DNA of 64,000 nucleotides from Paenibacillus sp. ACRRY (lineage in GTDB: Bacteria; Bacillota; Bacilli; Paenibacillales; Paenibacillaceae), in contig NZ_JAKRNM010000001.1 in NCBI RefSeq assembly GCF_022346995.1, positions 248,001 to 312,000 of the forward strand, written 5' to 3'. Numbering within the stretch: the first letter of the stretch is position 1; the number at the start of each line of letters is the position of its first letter. The notes beneath the pieces were generated by a model. That model saw only the letters and a list, made by a program, of their open reading frames with translations. It was not told the DNA's origin and searched no databases. The position numbers and the translations under genes are program-made. Shown here one piece after another: positions 8,493 to 16,041 of this stretch.

Positions 8493-9278
8493 TCAATTGG
8501 GCTCGATTCTGAATCTGTATTTCCGGGGCGAAACACCAACAAATTTCTTGAACTGCCTCATAAAGTGGGTGTCATTCTCATATCCACATGCGTACGCAAT
8601 CTGATTAACGGAGAGCTCACTGTGGTCCAAAAGATATTTGGCATGTTCAAGCCGGGCATGAATCATATCCGTCATCACGGAACAACCGAATAGCTCCTTA
8701 TAGATGTGTTGAAAGTACGATTTGCTCATATTTAATCGTAAAGCTCGCTCTGTCACGGATATGTTCTGCTGGGGAGAACGATAGATATCGTTGCGCAGCT
8801 CTGTAAATTGGACGTAATATCGGCTGAGTTGGTGGGGAGCGGTTCTTTCCCGCAAGTCGCTCAATTTCATGAAGAAAGACCGAAGGTCGCAATCGATAAT
8901 ACTCTCACGCAGCTTTCCATCCAGTCTGTAACACTTCTGAAGTTCCGCGATGCTTCTGGAAATCAACAAGGGATCTGTAGCTTCAATAAGCGTGTCCACA
9001 GGAAATTGAATACGTAGGAGAAATTCGTGGAATTCGCTGCCGTTACAGTGGAACCAATCATTAATAAATGGACTCTCCAGCTCACGGTAATAATGGGCCG
9101 TTTGAGGTTGAAACAAAATGAAGGTATTCTTCTCAACCGTGCTTATGTTGTCATACATTCTCACTTCTGCTCTGCTATTAAAAAACACAAAGGTGTAGTT
9201 TCCTGAACCATTTGGTCGGTTTCTCACAATCCCTTCATGGTGAATGGTGCGATAACCGCAAGAAAGTAACGTAAGCAT
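8493..9278 (-). CDS. AraC family transcriptional regulator
   Basis: A 261-residue regulator. The N-terminal part (about 20-120) is a cupin-like sugar-sensing domain. The C-terminal double helix-turn-helix (about 160-258) includes LNMSKSYFQHIYKELFG and the signature ending in HFMRQFKKFVGVSPRKYR. An AGGAGG site precedes the ATG by 7 bases. It is divergent from the DUF2264-GH88 pair at 9393, so it probably activates these uronide-degrading genes in response to their sugar. That link is from position only. Confidence 0.88.
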   Translation of the reverse strand: MLTLLSCGYRTIHHEGIVRNRPNGSGNYTFVFFNSRAEVRMYDNISTVEKNTFILFQPQTAHYYRELESPFINDWFHCNGSEFHEFLLRIQFPVDTLIEATDPLLISRSIAELQKCYRLDGKLRESIIDCDLRSFFMKLSDLRERTAPHQLSRYYVQFTELRNDIYRSPQQNISVTERALRLNMSKSYFQHIYKELFGCSVMTDMIHARLEHAKYLLDHSELSVNQIAYACGYENDTHFMRQFKKFVGVSPRKYRFRIEPN

Positions 9279-9392
9279 GCCTTATCCTCCTAAGCACAAT
9301 AGGTCAGTTTTTGATGATTATAGTTTATTGTTCAAGTGTGCACAACCATCTATAATTTTCTAAAAATGTTTATTTTGAAGGAGGAAGACGAA

Positions 9393-10538
9393 GTGTCGGT
9401 TGACAGAAAGTATTGGGTGGATACATTGGTTCGTATAGCACATCCTGTACTCTACGCCTTATCGGAAAGCAGACTTGTTCGCGATATGCCTGTCGAATCA
9501 AAGGGGGGAGATCGAGCAGAATACGCCTATCTAGAAGCTTTGGGCCGCACACTGGCCGGGATTGCACCATGGCTTGAACACGGCCCTCGTTCAGGTGAGG
9601 AAGGGGAGGTTCGAGCCAGGATGGCAGACCTGGCCAGGCGTTCAATTGGAGTGGCGACAGATCCAGCTTCACCCGATTTTATGAATTTCACGCAAGGCGG
9701 CCAGCCTGTTGTCGACGCAGCCTTTCTTGCGAATGCGGTGCTTCGGGCTCCACGTGAGCTGTATGAACTGCTGGACGAGAAAGCGAAAGATAATCTGAAG
9801 TCAGCCCTTCTCGCCACACGAATTATACGCCCCGTATTCAGCAACTGGCTGTTGTTTAGTGCAATCATTGAAGCGGCCCTTGCCCGAATGGGCGTAGAAA
9901 CTTGGGATCGTATGCGAGTGGATTATGCGGTAAGGCAGCATGACCAATGGTACTTGGGTGATGGTGCCTATGGTGACGGGCCTGATTTTCATTGGGATTA
10001 CTATAACAGCTTTGTGATTCAACCCATGCTCGTGGATACATTGGACGCGTTAGGAGATCAATTCGAGGATTGGAAAGTGATTAGGGTCAAGGTGCTAGAC
10101 AGAGCAACTCGCTATGCAGCCATCCTGGAACGCTTGATTTCACCGGAAGGCACCTTCCCGCCCATTGGACGATCGCTTGCCTATCGTTTCGGAGCATTTC
10201 AGCATTTATCCCTCATGGCGCTAAGAGAGGAACTGCCGGTAGAAGTGGAACCAGCTCAAGTTCGCTGCGCACTTACTACGGTAATCAAGCGGCAGATTCA
10301 GATGCCGGGGACGTTTGACGATGCCGGATGGCTGCGAATTGGATTCGCCGGAAGCCAGCCGGAAGTAGGAGAAGTTTATATATCGACGGGCAGCCTGTAT
10401 CTCTGTACGACTGTATTTCTTGCGTTAGGACTCTCACCTGATTCTGATTTCTGGCAGGGAGAGGCCGAGTGGACTTCGCGAAAGGCATGGTCCGGAGGAG
10501 AGGTCAATTTGGATAAAGCCTACCATGATCAACACTAG
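9393..10538 (+). CDS. DUF2264 family protein, probable polysaccharide-degradation enzyme
   Basis: A 381-residue protein matching the N-terminal DUF2264 fold, an all-alpha toroid related to lyases and glycosidases. Recognisable blocks are FTQGGQPVVDAAFLANAVLR (about 90-110), a QWYLGDGAYGDGPDFHWDYYNSF-type aromatic/acidic segment near 185-207 and FPPIGRSLAYRFGAFQ near 250. No signal peptide is seen, so it acts inside the cell. GTG 9393 is used because AAGGAGGA lies 7 bases upstream; upstream codons lack a ribosome site. DUF2264 proteins recur in pectin, heparin and rhamnogalacturonan loci, but no activity is established here. The adjacent GH88 suggests an unsaturated uronide substrate. Confidence 0.75.
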   Translation: MSVDRKYWVDTLVRIAHPVLYALSESRLVRDMPVESKGGDRAEYAYLEALGRTLAGIAPWLEHGPRSGEEGEVRARMADLARRSIGVATDPASPDFMNFTQGGQPVVDAAFLANAVLRAPRELYELLDEKAKDNLKSALLATRIIRPVFSNWLLFSAIIEAALARMGVETWDRMRVDYAVRQHDQWYLGDGAYGDGPDFHWDYYNSFVIQPMLVDTLDALGDQFEDWKVIRVKVLDRATRYAAILERLISPEGTFPPIGRSLAYRFGAFQHLSLMALREELPVEVEPAQVRCALTTVIKRQIQMPGTFDDAGWLRIGFAGSQPEVGEVYISTGSLYLCTTVFLALGLSPDSDFWQGEAEWTSRKAWSGGEVNLDKAYHDQH

Positions 10539-10569
10539 AAGTGCACATTTGAAGAGGAGGGAATGAGAA

Positions 10570-11685
10570 ATGATGATTCAACCGGATTGGGTGCAGGAGG
10601 CATGGGATCAAACGAAGGCAAAAGTGAAACGGATTTCTCGTCGAATCGGGGATGGCTTCCCTCACGCAAGTGTAAATGGAGAATATCAGTTAGAACAACC
10701 ATCTTGGTGGACCGCGGGCTTCTGGCCTGGCATACTGTGGCTTGTCTATCGGGACACCAAAGATAACGATCTTAAGGAAGCGGCAGAATCCTGCGAACGC
10801 CAGCTTGATGCATTGTTAACGGATTCCGAGATGGTTGATCATGATATCGGTTTCATGTGGACATTAACAAGCGGTGCCAGATATAAGCTTCTAGGTTCAG
10901 AGGATTCCAAAAAGAGAGCTCTACTTGCCGCTAATCTCCTGGCTGCCCGCTTTAATATCCAAGGGAATTATATTCGTGCATGGAATGGGGAGCATATGGC
11001 TGGCTGGGCCATCATAGACTGCTTGATGAATTTACCACTGCTATACTGGGCATCCAGTGTAACGGGAGATCCCCGGTACAAACACATCGCAGTCAAGCAT
11101 GCGGATACGGTGCTGCAGCAATTTTATCGTCCGGACGGCTCTGTTGCCCACATTATCGTGTTTGACCCGGAAACCGGGGAGAAGCTTGAAGTAAAGGGAG
11201 GCCAGGGATATTCTCCAGAGTCTGCTTGGTCCCGTGGTACGGCATGGGCGATCTATGGCATGAGTCTAAGTTATCATTATACAGGTAACCAGCATTATCT
11301 GGATGCAGCCAAACGGACGGCCCATTTTTTCTTGGCCAATTTACCGGAAGACCAGGTTCCAACTTGGGATTTTCGTACACCTCAAGGAAAATCCTCAGTT
11401 CGTGACTCGTCGGCAGGAGCCTGTGCTGCTTGTGGACTGCTGCTTTTAGCTGATCAGGTTGATGGGCTTGAAGCAGAGATGTATCTCAAAAGCGGAGAGA
11501 AAATTCTACATTCCTTGTATATGAATTATGGTGCTTGGGACTCCGAAGCAGAAGAAGGCCTTATTTTGCATGGAACGAGCCACTTCCCTGAGCAGAAAAA
11601 TGTCGATGTTCCACTGATTTACGGCGATTATTACTTTGTAGAAGGGATATCGATTTTGAAGGGGGTTAAGGAACGCTTTTGGTAA
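10570..11685 (+). CDS. GH88 family unsaturated glucuronyl hydrolase
   Basis: A 371-residue cytoplasmic hydrolase that releases the 4,5-unsaturated uronate left at the non-reducing end by a polysaccharide lyase. Family blocks are seen in order: WWTAGFWPG (about 46-54), DHDIGF (90-95), EHMAGWAIIDCLMNL (about 141-155) and GYSPESAWSRGTAWAIYG. By comparison with Bacillus UGL, Asp92 and Asp150 are the likely catalytic pair. AGGAGG lies about 10 bases before ATG 10570, and the second Met codon is an alternative start. It is 31 bases after the DUF2264 gene, so one operon. The parent polysaccharide (glycosaminoglycan, gellan, xanthan or other) is not shown, since no lyase is present nearby. Confidence 0.87.
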   Translation: MMIQPDWVQEAWDQTKAKVKRISRRIGDGFPHASVNGEYQLEQPSWWTAGFWPGILWLVYRDTKDNDLKEAAESCERQLDALLTDSEMVDHDIGFMWTLTSGARYKLLGSEDSKKRALLAANLLAARFNIQGNYIRAWNGEHMAGWAIIDCLMNLPLLYWASSVTGDPRYKHIAVKHADTVLQQFYRPDGSVAHIIVFDPETGEKLEVKGGQGYSPESAWSRGTAWAIYGMSLSYHYTGNQHYLDAAKRTAHFFLANLPEDQVPTWDFRTPQGKSSVRDSSAGACAACGLLLLADQVDGLEAEMYLKSGEKILHSLYMNYGAWDSEAEEGLILHGTSHFPEQKNVDVPLIYGDYYFVEGISILKGVKERFW

Positions 11686-11755
11686 TCCTGTTGGATCGGT
11701 TGTTAATGCGGTTTGATAGTATTCATGGAGAGGCAAGAATAGAATCACATGTGAG

Positions 11756-11780
11756 AGTCGCTATATTAGCGGCTTTTTTT
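11756..11780 (+). terminator. Terminator of the DUF2264-GH88 operon
   Basis: AGTCGCTA (11756-11763), loop TAT, TAGCGGCT (11767-11774) and a T run. One of four closely similar terminators in the window. Confidence 0.85.
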
Positions 11781-11795
11781 GTTTCCTATAGAATT

Positions 11796-11814
11796 GATAT
11801 TGATTATTGTTCTC
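11796..11814 (+). promoter_or_regulatory. Fur-type iron box
   Basis: GATATTGATTATTGTTCTC matches 14 of 19 positions of the classical Fur box. It ends one base before the predicted -35 of the downstream iron-binding lipoprotein gene, the expected position for iron repression. Confidence 0.6.
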
Positions 11815-11815
11815 A

Positions 11816-11844
11816 TTTACACACTCCGACATTTACTGTATACT
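11816..11844 (+). promoter_or_regulatory. Sigma-A-type promoter of the iron-siderophore binding protein
   Basis: -35 TTTACA (11816-11821), 17-base spacer, -10 TATACT (11839-11844). Confidence 0.65.
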
Positions 11845-11910
11845 GACAATAGTTATTTTACATAATGCTCAAAAAGACAGACGAGAATGGAAAAGGGAGA
11901 GGTTATTTAC

Positions 11911-12987
11911 ATGTTGGTGTCCGTAAAAAAAGGAATGTTTCTTTGTTTGATTACTGCAATGATTTTGGTGTTAGCTGCGTGCTCAAGTGGTGGCAGTGAT
12001 AATGCCAATGACAGCTCACAGCAAGCTGCGGAGAGCAGCGTGTCGAATGAAGCAGCAGATGGGGAGAAAACCGATGCAGATACTTCTTCTGCAGCTGAAA
12101 CAACTTACCCGGTAACCGTATCGAATTATACAACAGAGAACGGTACTTGGGTCGCGAAGGAACAAACATTTGATAAGGCACCTGAGCGTGTTGTTGCCAA
12201 TACCCAAGGTGCAGCCGAGCTGATGATTCGCCTTGGTTTGACGGACAAGCTCGTGGGTGTAGCTGCTTTGTTTGGTAGTGTACCTGAGGATATTGCTGAT
12301 GAGTTTAAGAAAATTCCTGTCCTGGCCGAAGGATATGTGGGTAAGGAAGTAACCATTGGCGCTTCGCCTGACCTGATTATGGGACGTGGTGGATTGTTTG
12401 AGGATGCCGACTGGGGTGTGGGTACAGTCAACGGCTTGAATGATATGGGTATCAAAACGTTTGTGCAGAGCACAAGTGTTACTGACGCTTCGTTGGATAG
12501 TCTGTATCAGGATATCACCGAGCTAGGCGAGATCTTTAACGTACAAGCTAACGCGGCGGCCTATATTGAGGAGCTTAAAGTACGCGAGGAAGCATTGAAG
12601 GCTCGTGCTAGCGCTGAAACGATCAACTATGCGTCCTTCTCTGATAATGGTGATGGAACCATTGCGATATATAACGGAAATGGAGATACGTTTATTGAAA
12701 GTGCAATGTCATTAATCAACGTACATAATATGTTGATCAATGAAACAGGCACACTCAGCCTGGAGAAGCTCATTGAGATCAATCCCGATGTGATGATCAT
12801 TTCCAAATATGCTGGCGGTATTGATCCACAAGAAACGATTGACAAGTTGCTTGCCAACAAGCAGGTGCAAAGTATTAACGCAGTGAAAAACAAGAAAATC
12901 TATGTTATTGATTTCAACAATTTTTGGGGTTACGGTGATTCCATCTTCACAGGTGTTGAGAACCTTGCTGATGATATGGGGCTGTAA
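11911..12987 (+). CDS. ABC transporter substrate-binding lipoprotein, iron-siderophore type
   Basis: A 358-residue periplasmic-binding-fold lipoprotein of the FepB/FhuD/BtuF class. The signal peptide ends in the lipobox LVLAAC (Cys about 24), followed by a Ser/Asp-rich linker to about 70. The two-lobed domain follows, with the typical start APERVVANTQGAAELMIRLG and the hinge region EKLIEINPDVMIIS. ATG 11911 has AGGGAGAGG 8 bases upstream. A Fur-like box abuts the promoter, supporting iron-regulated capture of a ferric siderophore or heme. No permease or ATPase gene is next to it, so it must serve a transporter elsewhere. Confidence 0.85.
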   Translation: MLVSVKKGMFLCLITAMILVLAACSSGGSDNANDSSQQAAESSVSNEAADGEKTDADTSSAAETTYPVTVSNYTTENGTWVAKEQTFDKAPERVVANTQGAAELMIRLGLTDKLVGVAALFGSVPEDIADEFKKIPVLAEGYVGKEVTIGASPDLIMGRGGLFEDADWGVGTVNGLNDMGIKTFVQSTSVTDASLDSLYQDITELGEIFNVQANAAAYIEELKVREEALKARASAETINYASFSDNGDGTIAIYNGNGDTFIESAMSLINVHNMLINETGTLSLEKLIEINPDVMIISKYAGGIDPQETIDKLLANKQVQSINAVKNKKIYVIDFNNFWGYGDSIFTGVENLADDMGL

Positions 12988-13031
12988 TATAACCGAAGTT
13001 GTATAATTCATACTATATATTCACATTCAAG

Positions 13032-13064
13032 AAGGAGCCAACTCTAAGAGTGGGCTCCTTTTCT
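13032..13064 (+). terminator. Terminator of the siderophore-binding protein gene
   Basis: AAGGAGCC (13032-13039) pairs with GGCTCCTT (13053-13060), with an inner ACTC/GAGT extension, followed by TTTTCTC. Confidence 0.75.
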
Positions 13065-13086
13065 CATTATGAGTACGATTTGTTTT

Positions 13087-13593
13087 CTAATTCTTTAATG
13101 TATTTGCTATATCAATTAAGGTTTGGTAACTGTATAACGGTTCAAGATTGTTATTTTTTCCTGAAATAAGAGAGTAGGTTAGACCCTCGTTTCTCCAATA
13201 GATGGCACTCACATGTTCGTTTCCTTGGTCCCATGTTTGCGAACCGTTAGTTAATTTCAATCCTTTCTTCCCAGTCGGAGGTGTATCAATCTGTGAGTTT
13301 GTAATCATTATGATGAGATTCATTCCTTCATCGCTATTTGCATACGTGATTTCAATTGCATCAAATTCTTCATTGGTATCTAATATCCTTGCTGATTGAT
13401 GAGTAACATGGAAAGGAACTGACGGTTGTTTGATTTCAAACGGAATCTTAGTTTCCGCTTCTTCAACTGAAATATTAACCGGGGACTTCAGATCTGAAGT
13501 ATTAATTGGTTGATTACTTTCCGAGTTTTGTAAGCAGCCAGACAAGAACAGAGGAATCATACATAGGAACATTAACCGCATTACAGCCTTCAT
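13087..13593 (-). CDS. Putative lipoprotein, DUF4367-like
   Basis: A 168-residue exported protein. The signal peptide ends in the lipobox FLSGC (Cys about 20), then a polar linker and a globular domain. The domain pattern (PFEIKQPSVPFHVTHQSARIL, then AIEITYAN, then AIYWRNEGLTYSL) resembles the DUF4367 domain found in Bacillaceae envelope and sporulation-linked proteins. ATG 13593 is used because GAGGTGG lies just upstream; the ORF continues 66 codons further without a ribosome site. Function unknown. It is convergent with the siderophore-binding protein gene. Confidence 0.7.
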   Translation of the reverse strand: MKAVMRLMFLCMIPLFLSGCLQNSESNQPINTSDLKSPVNISVEEAETKIPFEIKQPSVPFHVTHQSARILDTNEEFDAIEITYANSDEGMNLIIMITNSQIDTPPTGKKGLKLTNGSQTWDQGNEHVSAIYWRNEGLTYSLISGKNNNLEPLYSYQTLIDIANTLKN

Positions 13594-13887
13594 TTGAACC
13601 ACCTCGATATCTGAGTAGTTACTTCTATTACGTACTACTAGCTGGGATGGTGCATAATCTAGCCTATTTATTCCATTTAAAGAACGTTTCTCGAAGTTGA
13701 TCAATGACACGGATAGCAAGCAATAGTGGTTCGATAAATCAGGAATTTTACCCGATCCAACCTTCTCCATGCAGTTTAGGGTTTGAAACATGCGTTTTAT
13801 CCCATTTCCCCCTGAAAATTATGATAAAATATTATATTTGAGAGTGAAACTCAGAATTGTCGTCAAATGAAGGGCGGATGTTCAAAC

Positions 13888-14628
13888 ATGTTTAATGTTG
13901 CCATTTGTGATGATGAGGAGAAACAAAGAGAGCTCGTGAAAGCGATGCTGATCTCCTTATCTCTGAAAACGAATATTGATTTCCAAGTTACCTTATTTGC
14001 ATCCGGTGAAGAGTTGATTTCTCATTACAAAACGGTTGGGGATACCTTTCATATTCTTATTATGGATGTGGAGATGCACGGGATGAACGGCATACAGGCG
14101 GCCAAAGAGATCAGAACGATGAAGTTTCTGGATGTGCAAATCATGTTTCTGACCAGCTATCCCGAGTATATGGTAGAGAGCTTCGATGTGGTTACTTTTC
14201 AATATCTGATCAAACCGATCCAGGCGCATATCTTCGAGGAGAAAATGATTAAACTATGTCAGTACTTGAGATCCATGGACAAAAAGTTTGTATTAATTAA
14301 ATCAGCTTATGAAGAGTTGCTGTTGAAATACGATGATATTCTCTGGATTGAAGTGATGAAAAGTCTAACAATCAAAAACAAACTGAATTTTGTGACCAAC
14401 GAAAGCACGCATGAAAGTAAAGGCATTATTTCGAATTATGCGGATGCTTTGAAGGATCATGGCTTCTTGCAAATTCATCGCTCGATTATCATTAACCTGA
14501 TGCATGTCCAGAAGTTTAGCGGCTCCCAGGTCGTCATGTTAAATGGTGCTGAATTGCCCATCGGCCGTTCCAAAGTCAAGGAAGTCAAGGATGCTTATAC
14601 CAAATATATGATTATGAGGGTTCAATAA
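13888..14628 (+). CDS. LytTR family response regulator (AgrA-like)
   Basis: A 246-residue response regulator. The receiver domain (1-120) has the acidic pair CDDEE at its start, the phospho-acceptor Asp in LIMDVEMHGMNG and the Lys of YLIKPI. The C-terminal LytTR DNA-binding domain (about 145-245) shows the FLQIHRSIIINLMHV and LPIGRSKVKEVK blocks. ATG 13888 is preferred (AGGGCGG upstream); ATG 13867 in the same frame lacks a ribosome site. The cognate GHKL kinase starts one base after its stop. The target is not known. Confidence 0.88.
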   Translation: MFNVAICDDEEKQRELVKAMLISLSLKTNIDFQVTLFASGEELISHYKTVGDTFHILIMDVEMHGMNGIQAAKEIRTMKFLDVQIMFLTSYPEYMVESFDVVTFQYLIKPIQAHIFEEKMIKLCQYLRSMDKKFVLIKSAYEELLLKYDDILWIEVMKSLTIKNKLNFVTNESTHESKGIISNYADALKDHGFLQIHRSIIINLMHVQKFSGSQVVMLNGAELPIGRSKVKEVKDAYTKYMIMRVQ

Positions 14629-14629
14629 T

Positions 14630-15928
14630 ATGGATACTTATGTGATCTTGTCTATCATTGTGGTTCCGTTACTTATGGCGTTTCAGGTGAATTTTTATTT
14701 CGATTCTGTGCTGGGCAAATCCAAACAAAAGCCTCGAAGAGCCATTTACTTTGTCTTGTTTATCGTCCTTGGTTATTTCTATTTGGCCTCTTCGTTTCCT
14801 CCTGTCGTTTCGTCTTTTATTGCATTATTGTTTATCTTCAGTCTGGCGCAATCCTATGAGGTGGAGTTGAAAATAAAACTTGTCTTTACGATTCTGTATG
14901 CAGTACTGCTGACCACCGTGAATTACATTGCTGTATATGTTATTAGTGCACTCGACTCCAGGGATTACAGTATATGGGATCATTTCAACGGGGAAGATCA
15001 TTGGGTGTTTGCTAAGGTAATGCTCCTTGGTTGCAGCATCATGTTTATAGTCGTTCAGGTAGTGCGTTTGATTGCCAAACGCAGAAGTTTCAGAGTGCAT
15101 TATCGATATTATTTCTTGTTTCTTATTGTACCGACCATTACTTTATATCAAATTAATGTAGCCTCAACCTATAGTGAAAAAAACATTTATTATGTCGTTT
15201 CCGTGTTAGGATCGCTGTTACTAAATGTGTTCATTGTCTATGTATTCGATAATATGGTTGAAAAGGTTCAACTCGCGCATGAGAACACCCAGTTACAGCG
15301 CCAAATGGATTATCAGGATGCCAACTACGAGAAAACAGTGCACAGTTTCAAAAATATTAAAAGCATCATCCATGATATCAACCAGCAGTTTTTGTACATT
15401 GATGAATGTATCAAGCAAAATAAACTTGATGCAGCAGGTGATCATATTAAACTTACCTTGAATAAGATTGAAGGCGTGTACAAGCGGGTAAACTCCGGCA
15501 ATCTCGTGATCGATGCACTTGTCACGAATACCATTGCCATGGGACAGGCAAACGGGATCAAAATCGACACCCGAATCGGACTGCACTCACAGCATGTACA
15601 CATTGATCGATATGATCTGTGCGTCGTGCTTGGCAATATGCTGGATAATGCCGTAGAGGCTTCCAAGAAAGTCAGACAAGCGGAAGACCGATATATCCTG
15701 ATCGCAATTCACTCCACGGCATCAGCACTTGCTATCCAAATTACGAATCATGTGGAGAAACCATTAACTCATTTGAAGAGTGAGAAGCCAAATCCGGATT
15801 ATCACGGGATCGGTCTTACAAATATATCCAGAATGTGTGAGAAGTACGGTGGACATATGCGTATTGAGAACCATCATCGAACATTTAATAACATGGTTGT
15901 CCTTCCATTTCATACTAACAATCTCTGA
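14630..15928 (+). CDS. GHKL-family sensor histidine kinase (AgrC-like)
   Basis: A 432-residue membrane kinase. The first 200 residues hold about six hydrophobic segments, the usual peptide-sensing domain of AgrC/ComD-type kinases. A coiled linker leads to the phospho-acceptor region near TVHSFKNIKSIIHDI (about 240-255). The ATPase domain has the N-box NMLDNAVEASKK and the G-box HGIGLTNI. It pairs with the LytTR regulator just upstream (stop and start separated by one base). No agrB/agrD-like processing or peptide gene was found nearby, so the signal is unknown. Confidence 0.88.
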   Translation: MDTYVILSIIVVPLLMAFQVNFYFDSVLGKSKQKPRRAIYFVLFIVLGYFYLASSFPPVVSSFIALLFIFSLAQSYEVELKIKLVFTILYAVLLTTVNYIAVYVISALDSRDYSIWDHFNGEDHWVFAKVMLLGCSIMFIVVQVVRLIAKRRSFRVHYRYYFLFLIVPTITLYQINVASTYSEKNIYYVVSVLGSLLLNVFIVYVFDNMVEKVQLAHENTQLQRQMDYQDANYEKTVHSFKNIKSIIHDINQQFLYIDECIKQNKLDAAGDHIKLTLNKIEGVYKRVNSGNLVIDALVTNTIAMGQANGIKIDTRIGLHSQHVHIDRYDLCVVLGNMLDNAVEASKKVRQAEDRYILIAIHSTASALAIQITNHVEKPLTHLKSEKPNPDYHGIGLTNISRMCEKYGGHMRIENHHRTFNNMVVLPFHTNNL

Positions 15929-15954
15929 ACATACTGTTCAGGGATTGTTTTTTT
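15919..15954 (+). terminator. Terminator of the LytTR/GHKL operon, overlapping the stop codon
   Basis: A 12-bp stem with G-U pairs (15919-15930 with 15936-15947), loop ATACT, followed by a T run. The left arm includes the kinase stop codon. Confidence 0.75.
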
Positions 15955-16041
15955 CCATTCAGGGTTCATTACCGTTTGATGGGCATCTTCCCGTATATGA
16001 TGAAGTTATCATACAAACAGCAATTGAGGAAGGAAGTTACG

